NCBI RefSeq assembly: GCF_019402665.1
Contig: NZ_VSST01000024.1
Coordinates: 152,664-216,663, forward strand
Reading direction: 5' to 3'
Source: Bradyrhizobium canariense
GTDB lineage: Bacteria; Pseudomonadota; Alphaproteobacteria; Rhizobiales; Xanthobacteraceae
Length of the DNA: 64,000 nt
Below are positions 48,396 through 56,940 of the stretch, piece after piece. The position numbers and the translations under genes are program-made. Every line of letters starts with the position of its first letter. The first letter of the stretch is position 1. The notes under the pieces were generated by a model. The model worked only from the letters and a program-made list of their open reading frames with translations. It did not search any database and had not been told where the DNA came from.

Positions 48396-49652
48396 ATGGC
48401 GTATGCGGCAACAGCCGGGGAGATGAATGCAGCCGTTCGCGCTGCGCCCGGCGTGCTGGCGCTCCAGCGCGCGCTGGTATGGCTGGTCGGCGCCTCCGGC
48501 GCGATCGTCTTCATCGAGCCGAGCCCCTACGAGATCGTGACGCTGCTGGCCACCGTCACCTTCTTCGCCACCGGCCTGCGTCTGCGGCTCGCTTTGATGC
48601 CGCTGGTGCTGATGCTGATCCTGCTCAATGTCGGCTACACGATCAGCGCGATCCCGCTGTTCGAGCAGTCCGAGGTGGTGAGCTGGATTGCGACCTCCTG
48701 GTACATGGCGGTGACAGTCGTGTTCTTCGCCATGGTCACGTCGGAGGACACCGCGGCCCGGCTTGACATGCTCCGCCGCGGGCTCGTGGTCGGCGCGATG
48801 GTCGCCTCGCTCTCGGCCGTCGCCGGCTACTTCCACCTGGTTCCCGGCGGCGACGATCTCCTCACGCTGTATGGACGCGCGCGCGGCACCTTCAAGGATC
48901 CGAACGTGCTCGGCGCCTTCCTGATCCTGCCGGCACTGTTCTCGCTGCAGAGCGTGGTTTCCGACAAGGCCGGCAAGGCGTTTCGCAACGTCATCGCCTT
49001 CGGCATCATGTCGCTGGCGATCCTGCTCGCGTTCTCCCGCGCCGCCTGGGGCGGGCTGGTGCTGACATCCGCCTTCATGCTGGCGCTGATGGTGCTGACC
49101 AGCCGCACCAACGCGCAGCGCTCGCGCATCATCGTCATGGCGATCCTCGCCGCGGTGCTGGGCCTCGCGCTGATCGCGGTGTTGATGTCGTTCGATTCCA
49201 CCGCCGAGATGTTCAAGCAGCGCGCGAGCTTCGACCAGAGCTATGACGAAGGCAGGTTCGGCCGGTTCGGCCGGCACATCCTGGGAGCGGAGATGGCGCT
49301 CGACCTGCCGTTCGGGATCGGCCCTCTGCAATTTCACCGCTTCTTCCCCGAGGACACCCACAACTCCTATCTCAACGCCTTCATGTCCGGCGGCTGGCTG
49401 TCCGGCATCTGCTATCCCGCGCTGGTCTTCACGACTGTCATCATGGGTGTCAGGCACATCTTCGTGCCTGTGCCGTGGCAGCGCGCTTATCTCGCGGTGT
49501 TCTCCGCCTTCGTCGGCACCGTCGGCGAAAGCTTCGTGATCGACACCGACCACTGGCGGCACTTCTGGATGATGCTGGGCGCGATGTGGGGCATGATCGC
49601 GGCCGCGCAGATCTACAAGGCTAGGGCTGGCGACGAAGCTTCTTCAGCTTGA
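48396..49652 (+). CDS. O-antigen ligase / Wzy-type polymerase family protein
   Basis: A 418-residue membrane protein with about 11 helices. A long periplasmic loop includes EGRFGRFGRHILGAEMAL and FPEDTHNSYLNAFMSGGWL, the WaaL/Wzy signature region with the conserved HNSYL motif. It should polymerise or transfer the exopolysaccharide or lipopolysaccharide chain. The ATG at 48396 follows GTG at 48393. Its last 32 bp overlap the converging MarR gene. Confidence 0.87.
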   Translation: MAYAATAGEMNAAVRAAPGVLALQRALVWLVGASGAIVFIEPSPYEIVTLLATVTFFATGLRLRLALMPLVLMLILLNVGYTISAIPLFEQSEVVSWIATSWYMAVTVVFFAMVTSEDTAARLDMLRRGLVVGAMVASLSAVAGYFHLVPGGDDLLTLYGRARGTFKDPNVLGAFLILPALFSLQSVVSDKAGKAFRNVIAFGIMSLAILLAFSRAAWGGLVLTSAFMLALMVLTSRTNAQRSRIIVMAILAAVLGLALIAVLMSFDSTAEMFKQRASFDQSYDEGRFGRFGRHILGAEMALDLPFGIGPLQFHRFFPEDTHNSYLNAFMSGGWLSGICYPALVFTTVIMGVRHIFVPVPWQRAYLAVFSAFVGTVGESFVIDTDHWRHFWMMLGAMWGMIAAAQIYKARAGDEASSA

Positions 49653-50148
49653 GATCGGGGCGTTTCTCCGGCGGCGTATCGAGCAGGCCCTTCAGCGCCG
49701 CAGTCGCCGCCAGCACGCCCTTGTAGCCCTCATTGGCGAAGTGCAGCAGCAGGCGCAATTCCTGGTCGGAATAGCCGCCAAAAACCCTCTCCATCGCCTG
49801 CTGCATCGGCACGTAGAACTGGCCGAGCCTTTCTATCGCCTCCGGCACGACGGCAATGAAGACCTTGCGACGGTCGGCATCGTCGCGCTCACGACGGACC
49901 AGGCCTGCCTTTTCGAGCCGGTCGACCACGCCGGTAATGGCCCCCGTCGTCAGGCCCGTGACTTCGGCGAGCCGGCCGGCGGTGACACGGCCTTCCAGAT
50001 ACAGGATGTCCATGCATTCGAGGTCGGAATTGGCAATTCCGGCAACGTTCGCAACGGTCTGGCCATAGAGCACGCCCTGCGCGGACGACCTGCGCATCGC
50101 CTCCTCGAGTTCCTGCAGCAGCGCGGCGCGCGCCTTCGTCCTTGACAA
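49621..50148 (-). CDS. MarR-family transcriptional regulator
   Basis: A 175-residue winged-helix repressor. The DNA-binding part is VTAGRLAEVTGLTTGAITGV and the wing is RRERDDADRRKV. The start is TTG at 50148 with GAGG about 9 bp upstream. It is divergent from the FAD-monooxygenase gene, and a perfect 9-bp palindrome lies between, so it should repress that gene and itself. The ligand is unknown, probably an aromatic or quinone-like compound. Confidence 0.9.
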   Translation of the reverse strand: MSRTKARAALLQELEEAMRRSSAQGVLYGQTVANVAGIANSDLECMDILYLEGRVTAGRLAEVTGLTTGAITGVVDRLEKAGLVRRERDDADRRKVFIAVVPEAIERLGQFYVPMQQAMERVFGGYSDQELRLLLHFANEGYKGVLAATAALKGLLDTPPEKRPDLKLKKLRRQP

Positions 50149-50174
50149 GGCAGACCTCGTATCTTAGTCAATAT

Positions 50175-50195
50175 ATATCTTAGTCACTAAGATAT
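50175..50195. promoter_or_regulatory. MarR operator between regulator and FAD monooxygenase
   Basis: ATATCTTAG-TCA-CTAAGATAT, a perfect 9-bp inverted repeat. A related half-site ATCTTAGTCA is at 50161-50170. The palindrome sits where the promoters of both divergent genes should be. Confidence 0.75.
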
Positions 50196-50243
50196 TTAGC
50201 GACCATAATTCTCCTAGCACCACGGAAACGTCGGGAGCAAGCC

Positions 50244-51440
50244 ATGTCCTATCCTCCCCGCAAGGCCCTGATCATCGGCGCCGGCATCGCCGGGCCCGTG
50301 GCAGCCATCCTGCTGCGCCGCGCCGGCATCGAGTCCGCGATCTACGAGGCCTGGCCCTATTCGAAAGGCATCGGCGGCGGCCTTCAGATCGCACCGAACG
50401 GCATGCAGATCATGGACGAGATCGGCCTTTCGAACGAGCTGATCAGCCGCGGCTCGATCGCGGAATCGTTCGACTTCTATTCGCAAGCCGGAGAGAGGCT
50501 CGGCTCGATCAATCGCGACATGGCGCGGCGTTTCGGCCAGCCCGCGGTCAATGTCTGCCGCGCCACGCTGAACGAGATGCTGATCGACAAGGCCTGGTGC
50601 GCGTGCGTTTCACTCTATTTCGAGAAGCGCCTGATCAAGATCGAGGATCGCGGCGACCAGCCGATCATCGCCTACTTCGCCGACGGCACCACGGCCGAAG
50701 GCGACTTCCTGATCGGCGCCGACGGCGTGCACTCAGTGACGCGCCGCCAAGTGGTGCCGGACGGGCCGCAACCGTTCGACACCGGCCTGATCGGCTTCGG
50801 CGGCTTCGTGCCGCACGCCGTCCTCGGTGGCCGACCGATCGGTCGGCACGTCGAGACCACGTTCGGGCAGAGCGGCTTCTTCGGCTATGGCTATTGCAGT
50901 CCCGATCCGAACGACGGCGTGATGTGGTGGAGCACGCAGCCGGCGCACGGCATGGACGCGGCGATGTTTCGCGCGCTCGACGATGCAACGCTGAAGCAGC
51001 ACCTGCGCGGTTTCCACCGCGGCTGGCACGACCCGATCCCTGGCATCATCGATGCAGCCGAGAACATCGTGGTCACCGACACGCTCGACGTCGCCACCCT
51101 GCCGACCTGGTCGCGCAAGCGCTCGCTGCTGATCGGCGATGCCGCCCATGCGACCAGCCCGCATGCCGGCCAGGGCGCCTCGCTCGCGCTGGAAGATGCG
51201 ATGCGCCTCGCCCGGTTGATGCAGCAAGGCCAGGAGCTCGGCGTCACCTTCCAGGCCTTCGAGGCCGAACGACGCCCTCGCACGGAAAAGATCGTCGCCA
51301 TGGCCCGCCGCAACGGCAACAGCAAGCGCGAGTTCAGCGCCACCGGCGCGTGGATGCGAAATCAAGTGATGAAGTGGCTGCTGCCCCTGGGCGCAAAGAG
51401 CATGGAGTTCATGTACGCGTACGACGCGCGGGCGGTGTAA
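50244..51440 (+). CDS. FAD-dependent monooxygenase
   Basis: A 398-residue class A flavoprotein hydroxylase. FAD-binding GxGxxG is ALIIGAGIAGPVAA at the N-terminus, DGVHSV with GADG is the second site, and GDAAHATSPHAGQGASLALED is the C-terminal FAD motif (about residues 296-316). It oxygenates an aromatic or related small molecule with NAD(P)H. GGGAGCAA precedes the ATG. The divergent MarR gene probably controls it. Confidence 0.9.
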   Translation: MSYPPRKALIIGAGIAGPVAAILLRRAGIESAIYEAWPYSKGIGGGLQIAPNGMQIMDEIGLSNELISRGSIAESFDFYSQAGERLGSINRDMARRFGQPAVNVCRATLNEMLIDKAWCACVSLYFEKRLIKIEDRGDQPIIAYFADGTTAEGDFLIGADGVHSVTRRQVVPDGPQPFDTGLIGFGGFVPHAVLGGRPIGRHVETTFGQSGFFGYGYCSPDPNDGVMWWSTQPAHGMDAAMFRALDDATLKQHLRGFHRGWHDPIPGIIDAAENIVVTDTLDVATLPTWSRKRSLLIGDAAHATSPHAGQGASLALEDAMRLARLMQQGQELGVTFQAFEAERRPRTEKIVAMARRNGNSKREFSATGAWMRNQVMKWLLPLGAKSMEFMYAYDARAV

Positions 51441-51573
51441 GCGCATCAGGTCGAACCGTACTCGGCCGCGTCATGGACGGCGCAAGAAGAACCAGTCGCA
51501 GAGCGTTGAAACATAGTCATTATAACCAATGTCACATCCATAAGCTGCATAACCATATTGGAAAGACCATCCC

Positions 51574-52470
51574 ATGATTGCAGTGACCGGTGCCACTGGC
51601 CAACTCGGCCGGCTTGTCATCCATTCCTTGTTGAAGGCTGTGCCAGCACAGCAGATTACAGCCGTCGTCCGAGATCCAGCCAAAGCAGAGGCCTTCAAGG
51701 CTGAAGGTGCTGCCGTCCGCCCAGGCGACTACGACGATCCCACGGGCCTGGAACGTGCTTTCGCCGGCGTAAGGAAGCTGTTGCTGATCTCGGCCGGCGA
51801 GCCCGGCAAGCGGGTTCGCCAGCATGAGAACGCGATCACCGCGGCGAAGGAATCTGGGGTTGAGCTAATCGCCTATACCAGCTTGCTGCATGCAGACATT
51901 TCGACACTGGAGCTTGCCGCCGATCATCGGGCGACCGAGACGCTGCTGAAGGCGAGCGGCGTGCCATATGTGTTGCTGCGCAACGGCTGGTACACCGAAA
52001 ACTATCTCGGCGCGTTGCCAATGGCGCTTGCGCATGGTGCGTTTGTCGGCTGCGCCGGCGAAGCGCGCATCGCGTCGGCGAGCCGCCTCGACTACGCGGA
52101 TGCCGCCGCCGCAGTCCTGACGTCGCGGGAGGATCAATCGGGCAAGGTTTACGAATTGGCGGGCGACGAGCCCTACACGCTTGCCGAACTGGCGGCCGAA
52201 GTTGCGCGCCAGACAGGCAAACCAATCGTCTACAGGAACATGTCGGAAGCAGGGTTTGGTGAGGCGCTCATTGGCGCGGACCTTCCCGAGCCGGTGGCGC
52301 GCATGCTCGTCGGGTTCGACATCGCAGCGGCAAAGGGCGATCTGTTCGACGATCGGCGCGACTTGAGCGACCTTATTGGTCGTCCGACGACGCCGTTGCG
52401 CGCGGCGGTCTCCGATGCACTTGCAGCGGTGGCCCTCCAAGCGCCACCGCCTGTCGCCGTGAAGGGATAG
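51574..52470 (+). CDS. NAD(P)H-binding quinone oxidoreductase, QorB-like
   Basis: A 298-residue NmrA/SDR-like protein. The Rossmann motif is AVTGATGQLGRLV at the N-terminus, and LLISAGEPGKRVRQHENAITAAK and YVLLRNGWYTENYLG are typical of the QorB type 2 quinone oxidoreductases. It probably reduces quinones or acts as a redox sensor. It starts with GGAAAG upstream. The next gene starts 3 bp after its stop, so they are an operon. ATAACCA occurs twice in the upstream gap (about 51522 and 51549), possibly regulator sites. Confidence 0.87.
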   Translation: MIAVTGATGQLGRLVIHSLLKAVPAQQITAVVRDPAKAEAFKAEGAAVRPGDYDDPTGLERAFAGVRKLLLISAGEPGKRVRQHENAITAAKESGVELIAYTSLLHADISTLELAADHRATETLLKASGVPYVLLRNGWYTENYLGALPMALAHGAFVGCAGEARIASASRLDYADAAAAVLTSREDQSGKVYELAGDEPYTLAELAAEVARQTGKPIVYRNMSEAGFGEALIGADLPEPVARMLVGFDIAAAKGDLFDDRRDLSDLIGRPTTPLRAAVSDALAAVALQAPPPVAVKG

Positions 52471-52473
52471 TCA

Positions 52474-53430
52474 ATGCGAGCTGCAATTGTTCATTCGTTT
52501 GGTTCTTCACCGACCTTTGGCGAGTTTGCAGAGCCTTGCGCGGAGGCTGGCGAAACGGTCATCGACGTTCTCGCCGCGCCGCTGAGCCCGATCGTGAAAA
52601 GTCTCGCCGCGGGCAAGCACTACACGAGCAATACCAGTTCGGGCAGCGCTGGCTTCGTGCCTGGTGTCGATGGGGTTGGGATGAATTCCACCGGTGAACG
52701 GGTGTATTTCATATTTCCCAAGTCCCCGTTCGGCTCCATGGCGGAGAAGTCGCTGGTCGCATCGAGCGCGACCGTGCCTGTGCCCGATGGTATTGACGAC
52801 GCGCGGGCGGCTGCCGTCGTAACCAGCGGGCTCTCTTCGTGGGTTGCGCTCACGCGCCGTGCGAAGTTCGTGCGGAGCGAGGCCGTGCTGATTAACGGTG
52901 CGACCGGGTCGGCGGGAAGCCTGGCGGTTCAGATCGCCTCCTATCTGGGCGCCAGCAGGATCATCGTGACCGGGCGAAATGCAACCAAGCTCGCCGCGTT
53001 CCCCAAGACGGTCGAGACAATCCGACTGGACGAAAATGTGGACGCTTCGCTGCAACGCGCGTTCTCCGAAAAGATCGATGTAGTTCTCGACTATCTCTGG
53101 GGGGAGCCCGCAACCAGAGTCATCGCTGCGGCAACGGACGGACGCGGATCTCGCAGTGGAGAACCTGCCATTCGTTACGTCCAGCTCGGCTCAATCGCTG
53201 GAGAAACAATCCCACTTTCGGCGCATGCGCTGCGCAGCTCTGGCCTGGAGATTCTTGGCAGCGGGATCGGCAGTCTCTCGATTTCGGAACTGATCTCGGG
53301 GGCCGGAGAACTTTTGGCGGCTCTGCCAGCCGGCGGTTTTGACACCCCGGTGAAGACGTTGCCCCTCACGGCGATAGCCGAGGCCTGGAACGACGCTGCG
53401 GATGACCACCGGATTGTCTTCCGACCATAG
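52474..53430 (+). CDS. Medium-chain dehydrogenase/reductase (quinone oxidoreductase-like)
   Basis: A 318-residue MDR protein. The NADPH motif is INGATGSAGSLAVQIASYLGA (about 140-160). There are no cysteine zinc ligands in the usual places, so it is a zinc-free quinone oxidoreductase type. GPGVDGVG and the C-terminal PLTAIAEAWNDA are standard. It is translated right after the QorB-like gene, implying that both handle the same reactive carbonyl or quinone. Confidence 0.87.
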   Translation: MRAAIVHSFGSSPTFGEFAEPCAEAGETVIDVLAAPLSPIVKSLAAGKHYTSNTSSGSAGFVPGVDGVGMNSTGERVYFIFPKSPFGSMAEKSLVASSATVPVPDGIDDARAAAVVTSGLSSWVALTRRAKFVRSEAVLINGATGSAGSLAVQIASYLGASRIIVTGRNATKLAAFPKTVETIRLDENVDASLQRAFSEKIDVVLDYLWGEPATRVIAAATDGRGSRSGEPAIRYVQLGSIAGETIPLSAHALRSSGLEILGSGIGSLSISELISGAGELLAALPAGGFDTPVKTLPLTAIAEAWNDAADDHRIVFRP

Positions 53431-53497
53431 ACCTGCTCAATCTTCGAATCCCCGATCATTCGGCTCCACGTGAGCGGACGTCGGCACGAGGATTCGC

Positions 53498-53971
53498 TCA
53501 GGCGCCTGTAGCACTCTCCTCGTCTTCAAGCTTCTTGCGCAGCGCCTTCATGAGGCGACCGGCGATCCTGAGGTCTTCCATCGGGAGACCTTGCACCAGG
53601 GAGTTGATTCTGGGGTCATACAGGCGGATGGCAGCGTCGTAAGTCTTCCGTCCCTTGTCCGTCAGCACCACAAGGTGCGCGCGACGGTGATGTGGATTGG
53701 GCTCGAACGTAACGAGCCCTTCCTGGGCCAGGTCATTGACGATGCGCTGAACGTTCTGGCGGTTCGCTCCGAGGTCGCGGGCGAGCCAGGCGACCGGCTG
53801 GGCGCGGTCCGCGGCTACGATTGCCCCCAGAATTTGCCAGCGCGCGCTGGTCAGGCCGAGCGGAGCGACCAGCCGGTCGCCCCACGTCACGGTCAGGTTG
53901 TTGACCCTGAACAGATCGAGAATGAGCTCAGTCAAAGCATCACCGGCCGGGGATCGCTTGGTAGCGCGCAT
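53498..53971 (-). CDS. MarR-family transcriptional regulator
   Basis: A 157-residue winged-helix regulator. WLARDLGANRQNVQRIVNDLAQEG is the recognition helix region, with the wing NPHHRRAHLV. The start ATG is 19 bp from a palindrome. It is divergent from a small membrane-protein gene and convergent with the MDR gene, and is likely to control the former and itself through the two operators upstream. Confidence 0.9.
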   Translation of the reverse strand: MRATKRSPAGDALTELILDLFRVNNLTVTWGDRLVAPLGLTSARWQILGAIVAADRAQPVAWLARDLGANRQNVQRIVNDLAQEGLVTFEPNPHHRRAHLVVLTDKGRKTYDAAIRLYDPRINSLVQGLPMEDLRIAGRLMKALRKKLEDEESATGA

Positions 53972-53989
53972 ATTGTTACCATGCCTTAG

Positions 53990-54007
53990 TTGACATCATA
54001 ATGTCAA
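53990..54007. promoter_or_regulatory. MarR operator 1
   Basis: TTGACAT-CATA-ATGTCAA, perfect 7-bp arms, just upstream of the MarR start. The second, weaker copy lies 43 bp further on. Confidence 0.75.
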
Positions 54008-54032
54008 TATGGTTCTCTGCAGCATAAATATC

Positions 54033-54046
54033 GACATCATCATGTC
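54033..54046. promoter_or_regulatory. MarR operator 2
   Basis: GACAT-CATC-ATGTC, 5-bp arms with the same 4-bp spacer length as the first site. Located 43 bp before the divergent membrane-protein start. Confidence 0.65.
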
Positions 54047-54088
54047 ACATTGAACAGGCTGGCCGTCTTCGGTCAAGGGAACCCAATC

Positions 54089-54562
54089 ATGATCAAGGTG
54101 ATCCATCCCATTGCTGGCGCAATCGCGCTTCTGACCATCTCGACATTTTGGTTGTCGACCGCACTCAGCGAGCTTTTCGCATCCCAAGCCGTCATCACCG
54201 CCGTCAAGACCGCCATACCATGGGGCTTTCTTTTGCTGGTCCCGGCGCTGGCGGCGGCGGGGGGCACGGGCCTTACGCTGGCACGGGGTCGGCGAGCCGG
54301 CCTGGTCGGCGCCAAGATCAAGCGAATGCCGCTGATCGCCGGCAATGGCGTCCTGGTCCTCGTCCCCGCCGCACTGTTCCTCGCACATAAGGCGAGCGCC
54401 GCCGAGTTTGATGCAGTCTTCTATGCGGTGCAGGCTGTCGAGCTTGCCGCAGGAGCTGTGAACATCACCTTGCTCGTGCTCAACACGCGAGACGGCTTGA
54501 GGATGAAAGGTCGGTTTCGCCGCCTGGGAGAAGGGAAGGTGACAGCTACTTCTCCACCGTGA
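54089..54562 (+). CDS. Small four-helix membrane protein, MarR-controlled
   Basis: A 157-residue membrane protein with about four helices (HPIAGAIALLTISTFWLSTAL, AIPWGFLLLVPALAAAGGTG, LIAGNGVLVLVPAALFLA and AVQAVELAAGAVNITLLVL). AAGGGA lies before the ATG at 54089; the frame is open 39 bp further. I know no named domain. It is divergent from the MarR gene with two palindromes between, so it should be its regulatory target. Its 3' end overlaps the converging reductase gene by 17 bp. Confidence 0.75.
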   Translation: MIKVIHPIAGAIALLTISTFWLSTALSELFASQAVITAVKTAIPWGFLLLVPALAAAGGTGLTLARGRRAGLVGAKIKRMPLIAGNGVLVLVPAALFLAHKASAAEFDAVFYAVQAVELAAGAVNITLLVLNTRDGLRMKGRFRRLGEGKVTATSPP

Positions 54563-55721
54563 ACGTCAGCCCTGCATTCTCCTGCAGCCGCTTGATCAGC
54601 CTGTGCTGCATCGCTGCTCCCGGGGTCCAGAGGCCGGCCTCTACGTTCGGCGTGTCGCGCAACAGGCAGATTGCGCATTCGGAGATGATCTTCGCCGTCG
54701 ACGCATAACCCGGATCGAGATCGCCCTTGACTGCCGCGCGAACCTGACGGCCATCGGAAGCAATCGCGACATAGAGCAGGTCGTAATGACCGTTGTCGCG
54801 CTCCTCCTTTGAGGGGCCTTCGCCGGGCTTGAGCGCTTCAGGACCGGTCTTTTCGCTGTTAGCGGCCATGACGCGCTTGGCGTTGGCCTGCCCTTCCTCC
54901 CCCGCCCCCGTCAGCACCATTTCGTCGTAGACAAAATCCCGGCCATACGGGAATCCCATCAGCAAGTTGGAGCGATGGACATTGCGCGTGTTGAGGATCG
55001 CCATCGCGAACGGTGCGGACCAGGATTGCAGGTCCTCCTCGAAGATGGGCCTGTTGCCGCGCGGCTGTTTCGGTCCCTCGAAGCCCGGCGTGAAGGCAAA
55101 TGGGTCTTTGAGGATCGACACCAGGCTGAGGTCCTGCGCCACCGCCTCAAAGGTGACCCTTGCACTTGCCGAAGTGCCGCCGGAGAATTTCCAGCTGAGG
55201 TCGCGGACGCGGCCCTTGACGCGCGGTGCCGGTGCGCCGAACGCGCGCTTGGCCTGCTCTTGCACGAAGAACGCACCGAGCTCGAACGGCACCGAGTCGA
55301 ATCCGCAGGAGAACAGGATCCGGGCGGCGCTCGCTTTCGCTGCGGCTTCATGCTTGTCGATCATCTGCTTCAGCCAGATCGGCTCGCCGCAGAGATCCAT
55401 GTAGTCGGTGCCCGACGCGACGCAGGCGGCAAGCAGATCGGAGCCATAGAGCTGGTATGGACCGACCGTGGTGACGACCAGCTTCGCCTGATCGACCATC
55501 GCCCGCAATGACGTAGAATCGGCTGCGTCCGCAACGATGAGCGGCGTGTCGGCAGGCGCGCCGATCGCATCGCGGACCAATGCGAGCTTGTCACTGCTGC
55601 GACCCGCCATCGCCCATGTCGGCGCGCCGTCACCGACGTAATGCGCGGCCAGGTACTCGGCGACGAGCTGGCCAGTATATCCGGTTGCGCCGTAGACGAC
55701 GATGTCGAATTTTGCGGACAC
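54546..55721 (-). CDS. Saccharopine-dehydrogenase-like reductase, copy 1 (trans-acting enoyl reductase type)
   Basis: A 391-residue NAD(P)-dependent protein. The Rossmann motif VVYGATGYTGQLVAEYL is at the N-terminus, and CGEPIWLKQM, CGFDSVPFELGAFF and LKGDLDPGYASTAK-like content (here VKGDLDPGYASTAK) mark the family that includes mycobacterial enoyl reductases acting on lipids. The substrate is unknown. It lies 26 bp after a paralogue on the same strand and is the last gene of the operon. Confidence 0.85.
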   Translation of the reverse strand: MSAKFDIVVYGATGYTGQLVAEYLAAHYVGDGAPTWAMAGRSSDKLALVRDAIGAPADTPLIVADAADSTSLRAMVDQAKLVVTTVGPYQLYGSDLLAACVASGTDYMDLCGEPIWLKQMIDKHEAAAKASAARILFSCGFDSVPFELGAFFVQEQAKRAFGAPAPRVKGRVRDLSWKFSGGTSASARVTFEAVAQDLSLVSILKDPFAFTPGFEGPKQPRGNRPIFEEDLQSWSAPFAMAILNTRNVHRSNLLMGFPYGRDFVYDEMVLTGAGEEGQANAKRVMAANSEKTGPEALKPGEGPSKEERDNGHYDLLYVAIASDGRQVRAAVKGDLDPGYASTAKIISECAICLLRDTPNVEAGLWTPGAAMQHRLIKRLQENAGLTFTVEK

Positions 55722-55747
55722 GGATCGGCTTCCTGGGATCGTGGGCT

Positions 55748-56926
55748 TTAAGCTTCCACAGCGAAGGTCAGCCCAGCATTCTCCTGCAGCCGCTTGATCA
55801 GCTTGTGCTGCATCGCCGCGCCCGGGGTCCAGAAGCCGGCTGCGACGTCGGTCGTGTCACGCAGCATGCAGATCGCGCATTCGGAGATCATCTTCGAGGT
55901 CGACCCGTAGCCGGGATCGCGGTCGCCGGTGACGCCGGCGCGAACCATGCGGCCATCGGGCGCGATCGCGATATAGAGCAGATCGAACAGACCGTTGTCG
56001 CGCTCTTCTTTCGACGGCCCCTCGCCGGGCTTCGGTGCGTCGGGGCCGGTCTTGCCCGCATTGGCAGCCATCACGAGCTTGGCGTTGGCCTCGCCCTTCT
56101 CGCCGGGACCGGTCAGGACCATCTCGTCGTAGACGAAGTCCTGGCCGTAGGGAAATCCCATCAGCATGTTGGAGCGGTGAACGTTGCGCGTGTTGATCAG
56201 CGCCATCATGAACGGCGCCGCCCAGGATTGCAGGTCCTCCTCGAAGGCGGCCCTGTTGCCTTTCGGCTGCTTCGGGCCGGTGAAGCCGGGCGTCAGCGCA
56301 AAATGATCGTTGAGAATGGCGACAAGGCTGAGATCCTTGGCCACCGCATCGAAGGTCGCCTTCGCGCTCGCGGCGGTGCCGCCCGAGAGCGTGCCGCGCA
56401 TGTCGCGCACACGCCCTTTCACCCGCGAGGCCGGCGCGCCGAACACACGTTTGGCTTCTTCCTGGACGAAGAACGTGCCGAGCTCGAACGGCACGGAATC
56501 GTAGCCGCAGGAAAACACGATCCGCGCGCCGCTCTCTTTTGCAGCCGCCTCGTACTTGTCGATCATCTGGCGCATCCAGATCGGCTCGCCGCAGAGATCG
56601 AAATAATCCGTGCCCGTGGCCACGCAGGCCGCGAGCAGTTCCTCACCGTAGAGCTGATACGGCCCGACGGTGGTGATCACCGACATCGTCCGTTCCGCCA
56701 TCGCCTTCAGCGAGGCCGCATCCGACGCATCCGCGACAATAAGCTCTGTATTCCCGGGCGCGCCGATCGCATCGCGGACCGATTTCAGCTTGCCGAGGCT
56801 GCGGCCCGCCATCGCCCATTTGAGCGAATGGTCGCTCTTGTAATGCTGGGTCAGGTATTCGGCGACGAGCTGGCCGGTAAAACCGGTCGCGCCATAGACG
56901 ACGATGTCGAATTTCGCAGAGCTCAT
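55748..56926 (-). CDS. Saccharopine-dehydrogenase-like reductase, copy 2
   Basis: A 392-residue paralogue of its downstream neighbour, roughly three quarters identical by eye, and with the same motif order: VVYGATGFTGQL, CGEPIWMRQM, CGYDSVPFELGTFF and VTGDRDPGYGSTSK. The two arose by tandem duplication. Differences cluster in the middle. The true start is the ATG at 56926; the longer frame to 57445 runs antisense to the DUF169 gene. It lies 14 bp after the DUF169 gene. Confidence 0.87.
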   Translation of the reverse strand: MSSAKFDIVVYGATGFTGQLVAEYLTQHYKSDHSLKWAMAGRSLGKLKSVRDAIGAPGNTELIVADASDAASLKAMAERTMSVITTVGPYQLYGEELLAACVATGTDYFDLCGEPIWMRQMIDKYEAAAKESGARIVFSCGYDSVPFELGTFFVQEEAKRVFGAPASRVKGRVRDMRGTLSGGTAASAKATFDAVAKDLSLVAILNDHFALTPGFTGPKQPKGNRAAFEEDLQSWAAPFMMALINTRNVHRSNMLMGFPYGQDFVYDEMVLTGPGEKGEANAKLVMAANAGKTGPDAPKPGEGPSKEERDNGLFDLLYIAIAPDGRMVRAGVTGDRDPGYGSTSKMISECAICMLRDTTDVAAGFWTPGAAMQHKLIKRLQENAGLTFAVEA

Positions 56927-56940
56927 GGTCGGCCTTTGCT

